A stretch of 64,000 nucleotides of DNA from Salinibacter sp. 10B (GCF_002954405.1 NZ_MQWC01000004.1:4138790-4202789); one strand, 5' to 3'. Numbered from the stretch's first letter, positions 51,593 to 60,997 are shown. Numbers and translations are program-made. Notes: generated by a model not told the origin, from the letters alone.

Positions 51593-52096
51593 CAATTGGT
51601 TTTTTCTTTACATTGTGGCAGTGGCATGGAGGTGGTCTTCCGGTAGACAGAAAAAAGCACGCGGTTGTGTCCCGAATTTTGGACCGGTTGGACGGCCTAT
51701 TTTGGGCAACTCGCAGCGGAGGCTCTCCGTTTGAGTTCCATTGTTCAGATGCTGTATGAGGGCGAAACCACATTCTGAGCGGCGGTCATCCGTTTTGGGA
51801 CAGAACAGCCGGCAGGCCGCCCCGTGGTGCTTGAGGGACAGGGCAGGGACATGCCTCGTCCGGATTTGCTCGAGATCGAATTAATCGTTGATCCAGTTCG
51901 AGGATGAATCTTGCGAATCTACAGCGTAATTTTAACAGGACCTAGCCGAACAAAGGGATTGCCGCTGATTGCATTTTGCCTAGGCGCCTCCTATTTTCGG
52001 CGATAGATTTGTCCCGGTGTCGTGCCGGACATTCAATGAGGGGCCACGAACGCCCTCTTGATCACGCGTTACCGTTCTCACCAAAGGATTCCTCAC
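51593..52096. other. non-coding gap
   Basis: About 500 bases after operator site 2. Open frames on both strands here lack family features. The promoter for the membrane-anchored protein at 52097 is expected near the end. No repeat or RNA fold recognised. Confidence 0.45.
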
Positions 52097-52558
52097 ATGG
52101 CATCGCGTAGCAAGCAGATTCGAATTGGCATTCAGGCACTGCTATTCGTCGCGATCATCGGGTTGGCGTATTTTCTGTATTACTCGATCACCGCGCCCTA
52201 CGATCGAATTGAGCGTCAGCAGGAAATCACCGAGCGGACACGCACCCGCATGTCTCACATCCGAACGGCACTGATCGATTATGAGCGGGATAGCACCGCC
52301 TATCCGGACTCGCTGGACGTTCTGCTCCGGCATATTCAAAACGATTCGATCCTTTCGAATGCCCGAGACAGTGTCTTCGGCGGCCCCATCAATCTTGATT
52401 CCCTCTTTTACTCTCCCCGTACCGGCAAGCGGTTCCAGTATGCCGTAAGCGACACGGGACGAGTGGAGACGTACCTGCTTCAGGATCCGGATACCGACGA
52501 TGAGATCGGAACCCTGAGCGGCGATCCCACCCAAACCAACGCTGCAAGTTGGGAGTAA
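52097..52558 (+). CDS. membrane-anchored protein, pseudopilin-like architecture
   Basis: 153 residues. After a short basic stretch (MASRSKQIR) there is one transmembrane helix (IGIQALLFVAIIGLAYFLYY), then a periplasmic part. That part begins with an amphipathic helix, RMSHIRTALIDYERDSTAYP, followed by DSLDVLLRHIQNDS, FYSPRTGKRFQYAVS and an acidic end. The pattern 'I+xAL..Y..D...YP.SL..L' followed by a compact beta part is that of GspG/pseudopilin-like proteins. There is no prepilin cleavage site of the G-F-T-L-x-E type, so it is not a normal pilin. It precedes a PilM-like gene. The function is unknown. Confidence 0.55.
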   Translation: MASRSKQIRIGIQALLFVAIIGLAYFLYYSITAPYDRIERQQEITERTRTRMSHIRTALIDYERDSTAYPDSLDVLLRHIQNDSILSNARDSVFGGPINLDSLFYSPRTGKRFQYAVSDTGRVETYLLQDPDTDDEIGTLSGDPTQTNAASWE

Positions 52559-52712
52559 GGGGACGGTTCTTTCGGGCGTCGGGGCGTCGTTCGGCTTCGG
52601 AGGAACCGGTCCGGGAGACGAAGAGCACCAGTGACGGGAGCTGTTTCTTGGGGGAGAAGAGAGATAGGGCCGGGCGAGCACGGGCTGTTTACGAACGGGC
52701 TCAGCAATTGGT

Positions 52713-53651
52713 ATGAGCGAGTCGGTCTCGGCCGCAATCTCCATTCAAGGACAGACGCTTCGGTGTGCCGAACTCGAGCGTCGGGACGAAAGCTACGTTC
52801 TGCGTCGACTCGGGGAAGAGACGTTTTCCTTTGAGCTTTCGCAGGCTCTGCTTCGTCCCGAGGGCGATGCCCAGAAGGCGAGGACGGTGGGCCAGGCAGT
52901 GGCGGAGGAGTTGGCGGGCACGGAGGCACGCATTCTCCGGGTGGCCATCCATCCGCCCGACGGCTACAGCTTCTTCACGCCCATCTCATCGGATGTCCCG
53001 GTGCGGGATCGAAAGCGCCAGCTTCTGCAGCAAGCGGCCCTCGTTACGGGGGTGCGCTCGACTAAGGAGCTTCACATGACGTCCGATACGGTGCGGACCA
53101 CGCAGGATAGCGAGGGGGAGCCGTTCATGTGGGTTCACGTGCTGGCCGTGCCCGATGCAGTCGACCAGCGGATGGCGGAGCTCGTGGATCCGCTTCCTGT
53201 GCGCGAGCATCAGTGGATTGTCAGCTCCGAGGCAGCGGCTCGTGTGACCAGCCGGACCGAACGGACGGGAGGGTCGGCCACGGAGGCTCTCCGTCCCTAC
53301 ACGCTGGCGGTCGGGCAGTATCCATCGCATACCGAGTATGCCCTTTCGCGGAATCGAGAGTGGTACCACGCCCATTATGCGGAAGAGGCGGAAAGTCCCG
53401 AGAATCGAGCGTACTTTGCCGTCGGGTTCATGAATCGGGTGGACGTTCCCCTCAACGCTGTCGGCCGGGTGTACGTATACGGGATGGATGTCGACCTGGA
53501 CGAATATGTCTCCTTCGAAGGGGTCTTTGGACGAGAGCCGCAGGCTCTTAATCCATTCCGAGTTGTGCGTACGCCTTCCGAGGAGTCTTCGGACCAGGCG
53601 TGCGCCTATGCCCCCTGCATTGGGGCCGGCATTGATCCGTACATGGGGTAG
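52713..53651 (+). CDS. PilM/EpsL-like hypothetical protein
   Basis: 312 residues, no signal peptide or membrane helix. VSAAISIQGQTLRCAELERR resembles the first beta hairpin of actin-like PilM/GspL proteins. RILRVAIHPPDGYSFFTPIS and VRDRKRQLLQQAALVTG fit the strand-helix region before the inserted subdomain. The end (FRVVRTPSEESSDQACAYAP, CIGAGID) resembles the final helix of PilM. ATP-binding motifs are not clear, so similarity may be structural only. Its position 154 bp behind the pseudopilin-like gene supports a shared secretion or pilus-type role. It is acidic, as expected in this genome. Confidence 0.5.
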   Translation: MSESVSAAISIQGQTLRCAELERRDESYVLRRLGEETFSFELSQALLRPEGDAQKARTVGQAVAEELAGTEARILRVAIHPPDGYSFFTPISSDVPVRDRKRQLLQQAALVTGVRSTKELHMTSDTVRTTQDSEGEPFMWVHVLAVPDAVDQRMAELVDPLPVREHQWIVSSEAAARVTSRTERTGGSATEALRPYTLAVGQYPSHTEYALSRNREWYHAHYAEEAESPENRAYFAVGFMNRVDVPLNAVGRVYVYGMDVDLDEYVSFEGVFGREPQALNPFRVVRTPSEESSDQACAYAPCIGAGIDPYMG

Positions 53652-53733
53652 TATTGCGGGACCGGTTGATCGGATCTCTTTCCGGATCGGTCGTTACTAT
53701 GGACGGACGTGAGGCATAAGTTCGACCGACCCC

Positions 53734-53753
53734 CCCCGCTTGAAAGAGCGGGG
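53734..53753 (+). terminator. hairpin after the PilM-like gene
   Basis: CCCCGCT (53734-53740), loop TGAAAG, AGCGGGG (53747-53753). A perfect 7-bp GC-rich stem without a T run, in the 180-bp gap before rsmD. It may be a weak terminator. Confidence 0.4.
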
Positions 53754-53830
53754 ACGGTGCCCGTTATTTGCCGGATCGGCGAGGCCCACGTGCGTGGTTC
53801 GCTTCTGTTGGATAGCATTGCATGCTCACG

Positions 53831-54439
53831 ATGAGAATTATTGCCGGCCATTACGGCGGTCACGGACTCAAGTCGCCCCAAGGCCACGAGACCCGCCCGT
53901 CTACGGAGCGCGTCCGTGAGTCGCTCTTTAGTCTCGTAGACGCCCGCATCTACCTGGAAGGGGCCGAGGTCCTTGATCTCTTTGCCGGGACCGGGGCACT
54001 GGGGCTGGAAGCCATCAGCCGAGGCGCCTCGCTCGTTACCTTCGTGGAGCAGAAGGGACACGTGCTCGATTACGCCCGTGAGAATGCCGAAAAGCTTGGC
54101 GTAGAGGACAAGTGCATCTTCATTCAGGCGGATGCGGTTGAGTATCTTCGGCAATACCAGGGGCCGGAGCTTGACCTCATCATGGCGGATCCTCCCTACA
54201 AGCTTGAGGCAATGCAGGAGCTTCCGGATCTGGCCATCCCGTGTCTCGACGTGGATGGGGTCTTCACGCTGGAGCATAGCTCGCACGACTGGTTTGACGA
54301 CCATCCGCATCTGATGACCAGTCGTCCGTACGGGCGGACCATCGTGAGTTTGTTTCGCCCCCCCTTGCCGCCGGCGGAGGGAGACGAAACTGCGGAGGCC
54401 GATGCGTCCAACAACGAGTCCGTCGCCTCGTCTTCCTGA
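53831..54439 (+). CDS. rsmD: 16S rRNA (guanine966-N2)-methyltransferase RsmD
   Basis: 202 residues from ATG 53831 (MRIIAGHYGGHGLKSPQG); an ATG three codons earlier is possible. RPSTERVRESLFSLV is the RsmD signature. VLDLFAGTGALGLEAISRGA binds S-adenosylmethionine, FVEQKGHVLDYARENAEKLG follows, and MADPPYKLEAM carries the catalytic DPPY. It methylates G966 of 16S rRNA in the small subunit. The acidic low-complexity end (about 25 residues) is extra. coaD begins 15 bp after its stop, the common rsmD-coaD pair. Confidence 0.94.
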   Translation: MRIIAGHYGGHGLKSPQGHETRPSTERVRESLFSLVDARIYLEGAEVLDLFAGTGALGLEAISRGASLVTFVEQKGHVLDYARENAEKLGVEDKCIFIQADAVEYLRQYQGPELDLIMADPPYKLEAMQELPDLAIPCLDVDGVFTLEHSSHDWFDDHPHLMTSRPYGRTIVSLFRPPLPPAEGDETAEADASNNESVASSS

Positions 54440-54454
54440 GTCTTTCCTCTGGTC

Positions 54455-54949
54455 ATGGACAAGGATTTTGCCCTGTATCCCGGTACATTTGATCCGTTTA
54501 CGTATGGCCATCGTGACGTTCTAGAACGAGCCCTTCGCGTGTTTGACCGTGTGGAGGTCACGGTGGGAGTGAACGTGGAAAAAGATACGCTTTTTACCAC
54601 AGAGGAGCGCACAGCTCTCGCCCAGCGATGTACCGACGACCTCGACGGCGTTTGCGTCGTGGCCCACGAAGGACTCATTGTGGATCGGGCACAGTCGGTT
54701 GGCGCCGCGGCACTTGTTCGTGGGCTTCGGCAGGTGAGCGACTTCGACGCGGAGTTTCGAATGGCCTTTGCAAACCGAAAACTGGCCCCCGAGTTGGAAA
54801 CGGTCTTCTTCATGACGTCGGAAGAGTACGCCCTCATCAGCTCCTCCATGGTCCGCGACGCTCATCGGTGGGACGGCGATGTCTCAAAGTTTGTGCCGCC
54901 CCCGGTTGTGGAGGCTCTGGAACGAAAGAAGGCCGAATTGGCAGAATGA
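54455..54949 (+). CDS. coaD: phosphopantetheine adenylyltransferase
   Basis: 164 residues; transfers AMP to 4'-phosphopantetheine in coenzyme A synthesis. ALYPGTFDPFTYGHRDVLER has the nucleotidyltransferase T/HxGH motif (TYGH, residues 16-19). ALVRGLRQVSDFDAEFRMAF with NRKLAPELETVFFM binds substrate. ISSSMVRDAHRWDGDVSKFV is the second signature. It overlaps nothing and follows rsmD by 15 bp, so it is translationally linked to it. Confidence 0.96.
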   Translation: MDKDFALYPGTFDPFTYGHRDVLERALRVFDRVEVTVGVNVEKDTLFTTEERTALAQRCTDDLDGVCVVAHEGLIVDRAQSVGAAALVRGLRQVSDFDAEFRMAFANRKLAPELETVFFMTSEEYALISSSMVRDAHRWDGDVSKFVPPPVVEALERKKAELAE

Positions 54950-55070
54950 GGTGCCGGGGCCGCCTCGCAGGAGCCCATGCCTGCCTGTTCCGCCGGCGTT
55001 CATCGCCGCCGGTTCTGTCCTGCTCAATAGGATTGTCGTATCCCCCTTACGTTTTGTCTCGCAATTGCCT

Positions 55071-56285
55071 ATGCCTTCCTCCTCCCAGTCCATTCGCCTG
55101 AACAGTCGTGTCGCCGACATGCAGCCGTCGGCTACGCTTGCCATGAGTGCTAGAGCCGAAGAGTTACGTCGAGAGGGGCGTCCCGTCGTGGCCCTCAGCG
55201 CCGGCGAGCCGGATTTCGACACGCCTGATCCCATTGCCCGTGCGGGAATGGAGGCGATCGAAAATGGCTTCACGCATTACACCGAAAACACGGGGATGAT
55301 GGAGCTTCGGGAGGCCATCTGCGAGAAGTTTGAGCGCGACAATGGACTTGACTACTCCCCGGAGCAGGTGGTCTGCTCAAATGGGGCCAAGCAGTCGCTC
55401 GCTCTTGCGATTCACGTCCTCGCCGATGAGGGGGACGAGGTGCTCGTGCCTGCTCCCCATTGGGTGAGTTATCCTGAGATGACGCGTTTCGCTGGGGCCG
55501 AGCCTGCCATTGTGTCCACAGGGGTGGAGGAGCAGTATCGAATGTCGGCGGAGGCACTGGATGCGGCATTGACGGAGCGTACTCGTGTCGTGGTTCTTTG
55601 CTCGCCGTCGAACCCGACGGGCTCTGTCTACCCGCCGGATGAGCTGGCGGCCCTCGCCGAAGTGATTAGCGACTACGACGATGTCTTCGTGATCTCCGAC
55701 GAGATTTACGAGCACGTCCGCTTTGATGCCGAGCATCGATCGTTCGCGTCTTTTCCTGGCATGATGGAGCGGACGGTCACCATCAACGGCTTCTCGAAGG
55801 CCTATGCCATGACGGGATGGCGTCTCGGCTATATGGCGGCGCCCCAGCCCGTTGCCGACGCAGCGGCTAAGATCCAGAGCCAGTTTACATCGGCGCCCAG
55901 CAGTATTTCTCAAAAGGCGGGCGTGGCTGCACTCAACATGGATCCGGCTCCAGTGGAGGAAATGGTGGCAGCATTTCGTCGTCGTCGGGATCACGTGCTG
56001 GAGCATCTGCGCTCGATCGACGGGGTGCGCTGCCCGACGCCGGAAGGGGCATTCTACCTGTATCCCGATCTGTCGGATTTTTTCGGAATGACGACTCCGG
56101 AGGGAGAGACCATTGAGAATAGCACTGACCTTTGCTTCTACCTTCTGGAAGAGCACGACGTGGCCCTCGTGCCGGGCGATGCCTTCAATGGACCCAACGG
56201 CCTTCGCCTTTCCTACGCGTCCTCGATGGAGGATTTGGAAACAGCCCTGAAGCGGATTGAGCAGGGCCTCCTGGCGCTGCAGTAG
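55071..56285 (+). CDS. class I aminotransferase (aspartate aminotransferase-type)
   Basis: 404 residues. ATG 55071 gives MPSSSQSIRLNSRVADMQPS; the open frame upstream overlaps coaD and is not protein-like. VVALSAGEPDFDTPDPIARA and HYTENTGMMELREAI are typical of group I-gamma aspartate aminotransferases (Thermus type). CSPSNPTGSVYP and VISDEIYEHVRFD bind PLP, and INGFSKAYAMTGWRLGY contains Lys243. NGLRLSYASSMEDLETALKR is the end. Likely aspartate/oxaloacetate exchange; prephenate or tyrosine activity cannot be excluded. Confidence 0.88.
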   Translation: MPSSSQSIRLNSRVADMQPSATLAMSARAEELRREGRPVVALSAGEPDFDTPDPIARAGMEAIENGFTHYTENTGMMELREAICEKFERDNGLDYSPEQVVCSNGAKQSLALAIHVLADEGDEVLVPAPHWVSYPEMTRFAGAEPAIVSTGVEEQYRMSAEALDAALTERTRVVVLCSPSNPTGSVYPPDELAALAEVISDYDDVFVISDEIYEHVRFDAEHRSFASFPGMMERTVTINGFSKAYAMTGWRLGYMAAPQPVADAAAKIQSQFTSAPSSISQKAGVAALNMDPAPVEEMVAAFRRRRDHVLEHLRSIDGVRCPTPEGAFYLYPDLSDFFGMTTPEGETIENSTDLCFYLLEEHDVALVPGDAFNGPNGLRLSYASSMEDLETALKRIEQGLLALQ

Positions 56286-56345
56286 TCCCGCTGGCATGCC
56301 GGCGGCGTTGTTGTATCTCGTCCTCACCGACCAACGATCATCCCT

Positions 56346-57629
56346 GTGGAACCGAGCCACTCGTCCCGTTCTGCGTCGTCCGAGGCCAGTGAGGCATCTG
56401 CGTTCGAGCCCGACGCCGATCCGCCTCAGAACGGACAGCCCGCCGAGCCGCGCCGAGAGGCGACCGATCGGCCCTGGCTGCACGCCTTTCTGTTTGTGCT
56501 CACGCTGGCGTCGACCGTGTACGCGGGAGGGCAGTGGGTCAATCGGGTGTTGTTTTATGAGGCACAGGGCGAGACCGTGTCGCTTCTCTTCATGACGGTT
56601 CCCATGGGCTGGCTCGTCGATGGACTCCGCTACGCGATCCCCTTACTTGGATTTCTCACAGTCCACGAGTTTGGGCACTACTTTGCGGCTCGGTACCACC
56701 GGGTCAATACATCGCTTCCATATTACATCCCGTTTTTTCCACAAATCAATCTGATTGGGACGTTCGGGGCTGTCATTAGCATCCGGGAGGCCATTCCCAG
56801 CAAACGCAAGCTATTCGATATTGGGGCGGCCGGGCCGCTGGCAGGCTTCGTCGTGGCGATGGGGGCGCTCCTCTACGGCTTTGCGACGCTTCCCCCGCCG
56901 GAGTACTTGCTGGATTTGACGGGGCATGAGGCTCTGAAGGAGCACATCCGCCAGTACGGCACCTTTCCGGCGACACCGCCCGAGCCGGCCTCCGGTGCCC
57001 TCGTCATTGTTGTGGGGCAAACGCCGCTCTTTTGGCTCCTCTCACAGTTTTTTGCGAATGTCCCGCCGATGTACGAAATCTACCACTATCCGGTGCTCTT
57101 TGCCGGATGGCTGGGACTCTTCTTTACGGCACTGAACTTGCTGCCGGTGGGGCAACTGGACGGCGGGCACATTCTCTATGCATTGCTAGGGCCCACGTGG
57201 CATCGGCGGTTGGCACAGGCCTTCGTCCTTTTGCTTCTGGTCCTGGGGGGAATGGGGTTTGTGAGGGAAGCGCAAACGGTCGTGGAAGGGGGCGGTCTGC
57301 TTTGGCGGGGGGGCGCCTGGCTTCTTCTGGCAACCATCTTCTATGGCTATCTCACGCGCATCTTTCGTACGTCGTACCCGGCGCGCTTCCTGGCGCTTGC
57401 GGGGCTCATGGCGGGCGTAGGGACGGCGGCGCTCATCGGGCCGTCACTGCTCCAGTACGGCTATTCGGGATGGTTGATTTGGACCCTTCTGATCGTCTTT
57501 CTCGTTCGTGTGGAGCATCCGCCGGTCATGCGAGCGGAGGAACTGACCCCGACTCGTCGCGTGCTGGGGTACGTGGCAATGGCCATTTTCCTTCTTTGCT
57601 TTAGCATTCAGCCCCTCTCGGTGCTTTGA
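56346..57629 (+). CDS. site-2 protease family (M50) metalloprotease
   Basis: 427 residues with a GTG start, 60 bp after the aminotransferase gene. A ~40-residue acidic N-terminus precedes about eight membrane helices. FLTVHEFGHYFAARYHRV gives the zinc site His107-Glu108-His111. IGAAGPLAGFVVAMGALLYG is the conserved loop, and LNLLPVGQLDGGHILYALLG supplies the third ligand Asp in LDGG. There is no PDZ domain. It resembles the plant EGY/bacterial HEFGH-type proteases that cleave within membranes, perhaps releasing an anti-sigma factor. No such target is nearby. Confidence 0.9.
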   Translation: MEPSHSSRSASSEASEASAFEPDADPPQNGQPAEPRREATDRPWLHAFLFVLTLASTVYAGGQWVNRVLFYEAQGETVSLLFMTVPMGWLVDGLRYAIPLLGFLTVHEFGHYFAARYHRVNTSLPYYIPFFPQINLIGTFGAVISIREAIPSKRKLFDIGAAGPLAGFVVAMGALLYGFATLPPPEYLLDLTGHEALKEHIRQYGTFPATPPEPASGALVIVVGQTPLFWLLSQFFANVPPMYEIYHYPVLFAGWLGLFFTALNLLPVGQLDGGHILYALLGPTWHRRLAQAFVLLLLVLGGMGFVREAQTVVEGGGLLWRGGAWLLLATIFYGYLTRIFRTSYPARFLALAGLMAGVGTAALIGPSLLQYGYSGWLIWTLLIVFLVRVEHPPVMRAEELTPTRRVLGYVAMAIFLLCFSIQPLSVL

Positions 57630-57784
57630 GGGAGGGGAGGTGCGTCGAGAGGTGTGAATTGAGGGGGGCACAAGATGTGGAATCCCGGGCGCGTTGTCCT
57701 GAGTCCCCCGTCCTGTATCGCACGACGCGAGTCGACATCAACGGGGACTCCCCGAGCCTGATTTCAAATCCGTCCTTTTCTTTC

Positions 57785-58249
57785 GTGACTGCATTCCGTA
57801 TCCGCATTGTTTGCCTGGTCGTTGCTGTGTGGATCGGAGGAGGGATCGTGGCGGGGTGTGACCAGGTTGCGCCGGTCGAAGGCACGGGGCAACGCCCATT
57901 GGTGTCCGACGTCCTGGTTCGGCCTGACAGCGTGAATGCTGCCGACCTCTCCCCTGATCAGGTGGAGGACTCTCTTGCACGGATCCCGCTGACGATTGCG
58001 GCAAGCATTGCCGATCCGGACGGGCAGATCGAGCGCGTCGTTTTTACGATTGAGCCGTCTGCGAATCCACGAGGGACTGCCTCCGGGTCCCTCGTAGGGC
58101 AAGGGGAGAACGTGTATGCCCGCCAGGTGGGGCTCCAAGTACCGGTGGGCTTGAATGAAGTCTATACCGTTCGAGTCTTTGCCGTCGACGATGATAGCCT
58201 GGAAAGTAATCAAGGCGTCGGGCGTTTTCGTTTCGTTCCTGAACAATAG
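57785..58249 (+). CDS. hypothetical lipoprotein upstream of the T9SS cluster
   Basis: 154 residues from GTG 57785, chosen because it directly precedes the signal RIVCLVVAVWIGGGIVAGC, a lipobox with Cys. An open frame begins earlier but has no signal-like start. The mature part (LTIAASIADPDGQIERVVFT; YTVRVFAVDDDSLESNQGVG) looks like one immunoglobulin-like or Y_Y_Y-type beta-sandwich, close to FN3-like domains of envelope proteins. It is 46 bp ahead of the sorting-domain protein and probably co-transcribed. No known function. Confidence 0.62.
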   Translation: MTAFRIRIVCLVVAVWIGGGIVAGCDQVAPVEGTGQRPLVSDVLVRPDSVNAADLSPDQVEDSLARIPLTIAASIADPDGQIERVVFTIEPSANPRGTASGSLVGQGENVYARQVGLQVPVGLNEVYTVRVFAVDDDSLESNQGVGRFRFVPEQ

Positions 58250-58295
58250 ACGGTCGCTCGTCCTCGTGCTCTTTCGGTCGTTTTCGGTCCCGATC

Positions 58296-59888
58296 ATGAA
58301 GCGTTTGGGCCTCTTTGCCGTACTGGTTGGGCTTCTCGTCCCGACCATCCACGCACAATCGCAGGATTGGAAGCAGCAGGCGAAGCAGCTTTCCCCAATC
58401 GGGGCGCCCGTCAGCAATCAGATCCAGGTCATGGCCGCTGCGGGCGATTCGCTGTGGCATGGGCCACTGTTGTCGGTGTACGTAGAGGAGGCGGAGCGAT
58501 TCGAAACCGCTGAGGTGGACGTGTTAGAACGAGACAATGTCGTGTTTTCCCTTGCGGCTCAGAATGACGCACGGAATGCGCAGATATGGGCCGGGCTGGC
58601 CTTCGACACCGGGAGCGGAGCGGGGACAAATGGGTTCCTCGTATCCACGGATGGGGGCAGATCGTTTGTCCGCCGATCGCCGCAACTCGATGATCCGGCA
58701 GATACGACCGTTGCGTACGGGGCCTCCATGCTGTCGGCGGACGCCGTGACGCGGCAGGCCGGAAGCTCGCCACAAGATTTGGCGCTCAGCCCGGAGGGGG
58801 ATACGACGTGGGTGGCGGGCGGACGGAGCGGCCTGCGGTGGACCGTCGACCAGGGACAAACGTGGGTCCGGGCCGTCCTGCCGCCGGATACGAGCCGAGC
58901 CATCGAGCCGGGCACGCGCTACGATTTTCGCGTCGGTCCACGCCTTGAGGATGGGAGCGGCCATCTGAATCACATCGTCTACAGTGTCCTGGTGGACGAG
59001 ACAGGAACAGTGTGGGCCGGCACGGTGGCGGGATTGAATCGGTCGCGTTCTGGCACAAAGACGGCGGCGGGCGATCGGGGCTGGCGGCGATACACGGCGC
59101 GGGATTCGCAGCGCAGCGTGACGGGCAACTTCGTCGTGGCCCTTACCGAACAGCCACGCCCGCGGGGGCGAAACCCGGTTTGGATGGCTACGTGGGCTGC
59201 TCAGCAGGGAGGAGGCCGGCTTCAACGATTCGGGGTGTCCGTCACGACCGATGGAGGGACCACCTTCCGGCAGGCTCTTGTTGGGGAACGCATTTTTGAC
59301 ATTGCCGCGCGTCAGGATCGGGTGTACGCCGCAGGATCGTCTGGGCTTTTCGTTTCCGATGATCAGGGCAAGACGTGGCGCTCGGTGGCGTCGTTTCCCC
59401 TCCAGAGCGACGAAAAAACCCTTCCGGCGTCCGTAACGCCTCGGACAGTGGCGACCACGGATGCGGCCCTCTGGGTGGGCACCAACGAGGGCCTTCTCCG
59501 ACTTGACCGGGACGCGGAGCCTGCACTTGTGACCGGCCGACCCGCATGGCAGCTCTTCCGGGCGGAGGTTCCGGTCAACCCCGAGGAGCCGACGGAGCAG
59601 GTGCCGGACGTATCTACGTATGCGTATCCGAATCCGTTCGTCCCGTCGCGGGACCAGCTCGTGCGAATTGCCTACGAGCTTTCTGAGCCGCAGACCGTGG
59701 AGGTGAACATCTACGATTTCAGCATGAATCGGGTGCGCACCCTTACGGCACAAAAGCCCGCCGGGCAGCAGGAGACAGTGTGGGACGGCACTGATGCTCA
59801 GGGCCTGCGGGTTCCAACCGGGACCTATTTCTACACGGTTCAGCTTGACAACCGCACCGTGGATGGCAAAATTCTCGTCGCCAATTAG
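58296..59888 (+). CDS. secreted BNR/propeller protein with FlgD-like/T9SS-type C-terminal domain
   Basis: 530 residues. ATG 58296 starts a signal peptide (LGLFAVLVGLLVPTIHAQS). Residues ~80-430 contain BNR/sialidase-type Asp-box repeats (STDGGRSFVRR, TVDQGQTWVR, TTDGGTTFRQ, SDDQGKTWRS), indicating a beta-propeller. The last ~90 residues (YAYPNPFVPSRDQLVRIAYE, VEVNIYDFSMNRVRTL, VPTGTYFYTVQLDNRTVDGK) are a FlgD-Ig-like/type A sorting domain. It is between a lipoprotein and a PorV/PorQ-like gene, so it may be a secreted partner of the T9SS. The ligand is unknown. Confidence 0.8.
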   Translation: MKRLGLFAVLVGLLVPTIHAQSQDWKQQAKQLSPIGAPVSNQIQVMAAAGDSLWHGPLLSVYVEEAERFETAEVDVLERDNVVFSLAAQNDARNAQIWAGLAFDTGSGAGTNGFLVSTDGGRSFVRRSPQLDDPADTTVAYGASMLSADAVTRQAGSSPQDLALSPEGDTTWVAGGRSGLRWTVDQGQTWVRAVLPPDTSRAIEPGTRYDFRVGPRLEDGSGHLNHIVYSVLVDETGTVWAGTVAGLNRSRSGTKTAAGDRGWRRYTARDSQRSVTGNFVVALTEQPRPRGRNPVWMATWAAQQGGGRLQRFGVSVTTDGGTTFRQALVGERIFDIAARQDRVYAAGSSGLFVSDDQGKTWRSVASFPLQSDEKTLPASVTPRTVATTDAALWVGTNEGLLRLDRDAEPALVTGRPAWQLFRAEVPVNPEEPTEQVPDVSTYAYPNPFVPSRDQLVRIAYELSEPQTVEVNIYDFSMNRVRTLTAQKPAGQQETVWDGTDAQGLRVPTGTYFYTVQLDNRTVDGKILVAN

Positions 59889-59924
59889 GCGTTATTTCCT
59901 TTTGCAGCGAACCGACTCGATTTG

Positions 59925-60986
59925 ATGCGTTCGACCCGGAGCGGCCGATTTCCGATGATTGCCCGTACGCTCTGTGCCCTCGCGATACTGATGGGGGCGA
60001 GCGGAGGGGGCGTGCTCTACGCACAGGAAGGAAACGGCGTGGGGGCATTCTCACGAATTGGGTTTAACGCACGGGGGTTGGCATTGGGGAATGCGCTCGT
60101 GGCCGATTCTTCGGCGGACGTGAGCCCGTACTATAATCCGGCCCTTCTGCCATCGGCGTCGCAGCAGCGCGTATCGGCGACCGCCGCGCTGCTTGCGTAT
60201 GATCGTCAACTACAGTCGCTCGAATTTACGACCCCCTTAGGGCCCACCGCGGGGGTAGGCGTGGGACTGCTTCATGCAGGAGTTACAGGCATCGATGGAC
60301 GCAACTCGGACGGCGTCCATACCGAAACGCTCTCGACGGACGAGTTTGCGCTTTCTCTTTCGTTTGGCAACCGCATTCTTGAGCGTCTTTCGGCGGGCGT
60401 TAGCCTCACGCTTTATCAGTCCGATGTGGTGCCAGACGCCAGCCCCGTTCGGGGATTTGGCGTTGATCTCGGTGTCGTATACCAACTGTCGTCGCGCCTC
60501 CGGTTAGCGGGACGGGTATCGGATCTTCTCGCGAAGTACGAGTGGGAAACCGGGAGTGTGAACGGGCAATCGCGTGTCGATCACTTTCCGGTACGCGTAC
60601 ACGTGGGGGGGAGCTACGTTCTGCAGAACGGACGGCTGCGCCTGCTTGCGGAGTTTGAGTCTCGTACCGTGCAGCGCTACCGACAGGTCGTCGACCGGAT
60701 TATTACCACCTCCGCTGGACCGCGCCGCGAGTTGCGCACGGAGACGTTTCGACTGCATAGCTTGCAGGGACGGGTGGGGGCCGCGTACCGTCCGATGGAC
60801 ATTCTCACCCTACGGACGGGACTCGACCACATTGGGTGGGGCGGGACCAGTGGGCTTCAGCCCAGTGCCGGGTTTGGGCTTCGGCAAACGGTGGGCGAAC
60901 TCGACGTGCGCATCAGCTACGCGGCGGTGCTGGAGCCGTACGTGCGGACCCTCATGAACGTGGGGACAATCGAGATCTACCTGTAG
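59925..60986 (+). CDS. PorV/PorQ-family outer-membrane protein
   Basis: 353 residues from ATG 59925; Met at 59955 is an alternative that starts nearer the signal peptide (TLCALAILMGASGGGVLYAQ). FSRIGFNARGLALGNALVAD followed by SSADVSPYYNPALLPS is the signature of PorV/PorQ/UPF0164 barrels. The remainder alternates amphipathic strands, ending in VGTIEIYL. PorV shuttles cargo from the T9SS translocon to the attachment complex, so this gene beside a sorting-domain protein makes a functional group. Which paralogue it represents is not clear. It is convergent with the CPBP gene (11-bp gap). Confidence 0.85.
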   Translation: MRSTRSGRFPMIARTLCALAILMGASGGGVLYAQEGNGVGAFSRIGFNARGLALGNALVADSSADVSPYYNPALLPSASQQRVSATAALLAYDRQLQSLEFTTPLGPTAGVGVGLLHAGVTGIDGRNSDGVHTETLSTDEFALSLSFGNRILERLSAGVSLTLYQSDVVPDASPVRGFGVDLGVVYQLSSRLRLAGRVSDLLAKYEWETGSVNGQSRVDHFPVRVHVGGSYVLQNGRLRLLAEFESRTVQRYRQVVDRIITTSAGPRRELRTETFRLHSLQGRVGAAYRPMDILTLRTGLDHIGWGGTSGLQPSAGFGLRQTVGELDVRISYAAVLEPYVRTLMNVGTIEIYL

Positions 60987-60997
60987 GCACTGCGCGC

